From NCBI GenBank assembly GCA_036258795.1, contig DATACZ010000181.1, forward strand, positions 1 through 8,186: DNA of 8,186 nt. The letters run 5' to 3'. Positions 6,502 through 8,186 of the stretch are shown here, in pieces. The translations under genes were made by a program, and so were the position numbers. A model generated the notes under the pieces. That model ran no database searches. It saw only the letters and a list, made by a program, of their open reading frames with translations, and had not been told where the DNA came from. This stretch comes from DATACZ01 sp036258795. Lineage in GTDB: Bacteria; Actinomycetota; CADDZG01; JAHWKV01. The number at the start of each line of letters is the position of its first letter. Positions within the stretch are counted from its first letter, which is position 1.

Positions 6502-7146
6502 CTACGGCAACTTGACCTTTTCGTAAATTCTCCGCTCCAGCTCCCGGGGGGGAAGTCCCAGGTTCTGGGCAGCTCTCGTGACCACCTCTACCACGTCGTC
6601 ATCAGGTAGCGAGCGACCTATGGAGGAGGCGACAAAGTCGGAAAGGTGAGGCGCGGGCTTGAGCGCTCCCAAACCCTGTCTTACCAGTATCGCTTCATAA
6701 ACCTGAAGGCTCAGCCCCCTGACCTGTCCCATGAAGTCTCGCCAAGTCGAATTCTTTGCCCACCTCACCAGCTCCTGCTGGTTGACCACGCCCTTGGACC
6801 TGAAGTACTTAACGATGCCTCTCAACTCCCGCAGCCTGCGTTCAGCTCGAAAGCCCCACAGCTGGGCCCCGGCCTCCAAATTTCCCAACGGCGTATCCGG
6901 ATAACGGGCCAGGAACCCCTCGAGATCCTCCATCGTGCGGATGTGATCCCACAGCCTCCGCTTGTAATGATCGAGAGCCTTGTAAACGCCCTCGGGAGTA
7001 GAGCGGTAGTCCAGGACAATCAAGAACAGGTTGGTTATGAAGTCGGTCTGGCGATACTTTCCCCGGGCCGGCTTGAGGACGCTGCAACTTCTCAAAAGGG
7101 CTTGAAACTCTCCAGCTGAGACGCCCACCAACTCATCACCACCCAC
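6502..7146 (-). CDS. HhH-GPD (endonuclease III-like) family protein, probably lacking the catalytic aspartate
   Basis: This 214-residue, mainly helical protein resembles a group of uncharacterised bacterial proteins related to the HhH-GPD DNA glycosylases. Visible pieces are 'YRQTDFITNLFLIVLDY' (31-47), 'LWGFRAERRLRELRGIVKYF' (96-115), the hairpin-like 'FMGQVRGLSLQVYEAILVRQG' (138-158), and 'LKPAPHLSDFV' (162-172) followed by 'AAQNLGLPPRELERRIYE'. In related proteins I recall the penultimate block as 'KPDVHV..F'. Here Ala165 stands where Asp is expected, and no lysine fits the glycosylase/lyase position. There is no iron-sulfur Cys cluster (only Cys21). It may bind DNA without cleaving a base, or do something else. 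The start is GTG at 7146; a GTG six codons later is also possible and no Shine-Dalgarno decides. It lies 58 bases after panB and 7 bases before the methyltransferase. Confidence 0.7.
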   Translation of the reverse strand: MGGDELVGVSAGEFQALLRSCSVLKPARGKYRQTDFITNLFLIVLDYRSTPEGVYKALDHYKRRLWDHIRTMEDLEGFLARYPDTPLGNLEAGAQLWGFRAERRLRELRGIVKYFRSKGVVNQQELVRWAKNSTWRDFMGQVRGLSLQVYEAILVRQGLGALKPAPHLSDFVASSIGRSLPDDDVVEVVTRAAQNLGLPPRELERRIYEKVKLP

Positions 7147-7204
7147 TATCGGTCGCTACGCCGCTCGGACCTGGAACGGGGATCAGATCTTAAAGCTGGG
7201 CGCG

Positions 7205-8186
7205 CTATGAGTCTCGTTCTGATCCACCAACAGCCAAACTGGCGCCTTTAGGAAGTATAGGCACGCGGGAACTGCAGCCAGCCGGATTTGGTCGACGTGT
7301 CACTGAGAATGCTGGCTCTAGAACAATGCTGCGCATTGCTTCCGCAGCGCTTCGCGCCGCTCCCTCCAGAACAATGCTGCGCACTGCTTCCGCAGCGCTT
7401 CGCGCTGCTCCCCAGTGGTAAGAGTGGTCGTCGTCCGGGAAGACGCCGGCGCCAACGTCGTCTTGAAAGTTGTGTACGGCAGTGGTGATGACCTCGGTCA
7501 GGTTGGCATACGGCTTGACGAATTTGGGTGGGTTTTTACCGATTCCGAGAAGATCGGTTAACACCAGCCCCTGGGCGTCACAGAACTGGCCAGCGCCAAC
7601 CCCTATCGTCGGTATGGCCAGCGACTCAGTTATCTGCTTTGCCAACGCCGCAGGAATAGCTTCCAACACAATGCTGAACGCTCCTGCCTCCTCCAGCGCC
7701 AATGCGTCGCCAAGGAGCTTGTCGGCAGCCGACTGAGTCTTGCCCTGCACCCTGTATCCGCTGAAGGCGTGCACGGACTGGGGCGTAAGCCCGAGGTGTC
7801 CCATGACCGGAATTCCGGAGTCAACAAGTCGCTTGGTCAGCTCTGTGTCCGGTCCTTCGAACTTGACTGCATGCGCACCACCCTCCTTGAGGAGTCGCAC
7901 CGCGGCGTCAATAGCTGCGTGCAAGGAGCTTTGGAAGCTTCCAAACGGCATGTCGGCGACGACGAGGGCATTTTGAGCGCCCCGACACACTGCCTTGGTG
8001 TGGTGAACCATTTCGTCCATGGTCACCGGCAGTGTGGTGTCATACCCCAGAGTTACTTGACCTAGTGAGTCTCCCACCAAGATCACGGGAACTCCTGCAT
8101 CGTCGAGGATGCGGGCGGAGGGATAGTCGTATGCGGTCAGGAGAACGAATCGCTTGCCCTCGGCCTTGAATCTGGCAAGGTCGCGG
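7205..8186 (-). CDS. panB: 3-methyl-2-oxobutanoate hydroxymethyltransferase (N-terminus outside window), with a 68-residue C-terminal extension
   Basis: PanB adds a hydroxymethyl group from 5,10-methylene-tetrahydrofolate to 2-oxoisovalerate, giving ketopantoate, the first committed step of pantothenate and CoA synthesis in the cytosol. The frame is open to the window edge and reads 'RDLARFKAEGKRFVLLTAYDYPSARILDDAG' before 'VILVGDSLGQV', so probably only some 10-20 N-terminal residues are missing; a GTG at 8086 is internal. Metal and substrate motifs are all present: 'GDS', 'ADMPFGS', 'AVKFEG', and catalytic Glu in 'VLEAIP', plus 'GIGAG'-type 'IGVGAG'. The normal end of the family is 'FPDDDHSYHW'. 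Here translation continues for 68 more residues: two tandem 16-residue copies GAARSAAEAVRSIVLE and GAARSAAEAMRSIVLE, then a basic, Pro/Gly-rich tail ending in a TAG at 7205-7207. The catalytic core appears intact, so activity is likely kept. Confidence 0.95.
   Translation of the reverse strand, partial: RDLARFKAEGKRFVLLTAYDYPSARILDDAGVPVILVGDSLGQVTLGYDTTLPVTMDEMVHHTKAVCRGAQNALVVADMPFGSFQSSLHAAIDAAVRLLKEGGAHAVKFEGPDTELTKRLVDSGIPVMGHLGLTPQSVHAFSGYRVQGKTQSAADKLLGDALALEEAGAFSIVLEAIPAALAKQITESLAIPTIGVGAGQFCDAQGLVLTDLLGIGKNPPKFVKPYANLTEVITTAVHNFQDDVGAGVFPDDDHSYHWGAARSAAEAVRSIVLEGAARSAAEAMRSIVLEPAFSVTRRPNPAGCSSRVPILPKGASLAVGGSERDS
7322..7360 (-). other. Two adjacent triloop hairpins in repeat copy 1
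   Basis: On the sense (minus) strand, bases 7340-7322 can pair as an 8-bp stem (AGCAATGC / GCATTGTT, one G-T pair) around a GCA loop. Bases 7360-7344 pair as a 7-bp stem (GCGGCGC / GCGCTGC, one G-T pair) around a GAA loop. Both loops are of GNA type closed by C-G, a particularly stable small hairpin form. Confidence 0.6.
7370..7408 (-). other. Two adjacent triloop hairpins in repeat copy 2
   Basis: The same two hairpins form on the sense strand as in copy 1. The first (7388-7370) has a GCA loop with two G-T pairs in 8. The second (7408-7392) is a perfect 7-bp stem, GCAGCGC / GCGCTGC, around GAA. Relative to copy 1, each stem difference swaps an A-U for a G-U pair and keeps the fold. Confidence 0.6.

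Larger units (their letters stand above)
7316..7411 (-). repeat. Tandem 48-bp direct repeat (two copies) inside the 3' end of panB
   Basis: Copy 1 is 7316-7363 and copy 2 is 7364-7411. They match at 45 of 48 positions, and all three differences are C/T transitions. The unit length is a multiple of three with no stop in the sense frame, so it adds 16 residues per copy. The array begins exactly where the conserved PanB protein ends (after His-Trp of 'HSYHW'). Two copies without spacers do not make a CRISPR array. It may be a local duplication of a small palindromic element. Confidence 0.9.

Noticed and set aside
6646..7119. 157-codon open frame on the + strand
   Set aside because: Antisense to the HhH-GPD-like gene, which has a recognisable protein pattern; this frame has none.
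7180..7225. Inverted repeat GGATCAGA ... TCTGATCC spanning the panB stop
   Set aside because: Arms of 8 bp are separated by a 30-base loop without a T-run; could arise by chance, and the genes seem to be co-transcribed.
7316..7411. Possible CRISPR array
   Set aside because: Only two units directly abutting each other, with no spacers and lying inside the panB reading frame.
7288..7488. 66-codon + strand frame with repeated 'EQCCALLPQRFA'
   Set aside because: It is the 48-bp repeat read on the strand opposite to panB; the repetition comes from the DNA unit, not from a separate gene.

Overview
The window is GC-rich and almost fully coding, and looks like a chromosomal segment of an actinobacterium (Actinomycetota), probably an uncultured lineage. 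Pointers are the UfaA/CFA-type methyltransferase with an actinobacterial N-terminus, the YlbL-like 'VSPGPA.DV' protease signature, frequent GTG/TTG starts, weak or absent Shine-Dalgarno sites with stop/start overlaps, and a probable leaderless GTG gene. The assignment to phylum is inference from protein character, not a phylogeny. No rRNA, tRNA, transposase, phage gene or CRISPR array was seen, and no gene-free stretch exceeds 300 bases.

Left block (1-3888, + strand): four genes packed as one translationally coupled unit: the end of a protein with a charged helical tail (possibly a Ser/Thr kinase C-terminus), a small membrane-anchored protein with two cysteines, a lipoprotein with a thioredoxin-like domain (CX4C), and a 708-residue double protease. 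The last is the most striking object here. An intramembrane site-2 metalloprotease (HELGH, LDGG) with two CBS domains is joined in one open frame to a complete YlbL-like PDZ-Lon serine protease. The predicted topology puts the CBS pair in the cytosol and the PDZ-Lon part outside, on either side of the membrane-embedded metalloprotease.

Middle (3942-5366): an Hsp20 small heat-shock protein (- strand) and a six-TM protein of unknown function (+ strand) diverge from a 141-bp intergenic region. That region holds a good Shine-Dalgarno for hsp20, a likely leaderless promoter for the membrane gene, and two short palindromes.

Right block (5283-8186, - strand): panB (pantothenate synthesis, its N-terminus cut by the window edge), an HhH-GPD-like protein that lacks the usual catalytic aspartate, and a cyclopropane-fatty-acid synthase-family methyltransferase. 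Transcription order is panB, glycosylase-like gene, methyltransferase. The methyltransferase overlaps the convergent membrane gene tail to tail by 84 bp. panB carries an unusual 68-residue C-terminal extension that begins with two tandem copies of a 48-bp unit. Each copy can fold into two short triloop hairpins in the mRNA, which suggests a small palindromic element that entered the gene in frame.

Together the window leans towards envelope upkeep: membrane and extracytoplasmic proteolysis, thiol chemistry, a chaperone and lipid modification. This theme is inferred from gene content and adjacency only.
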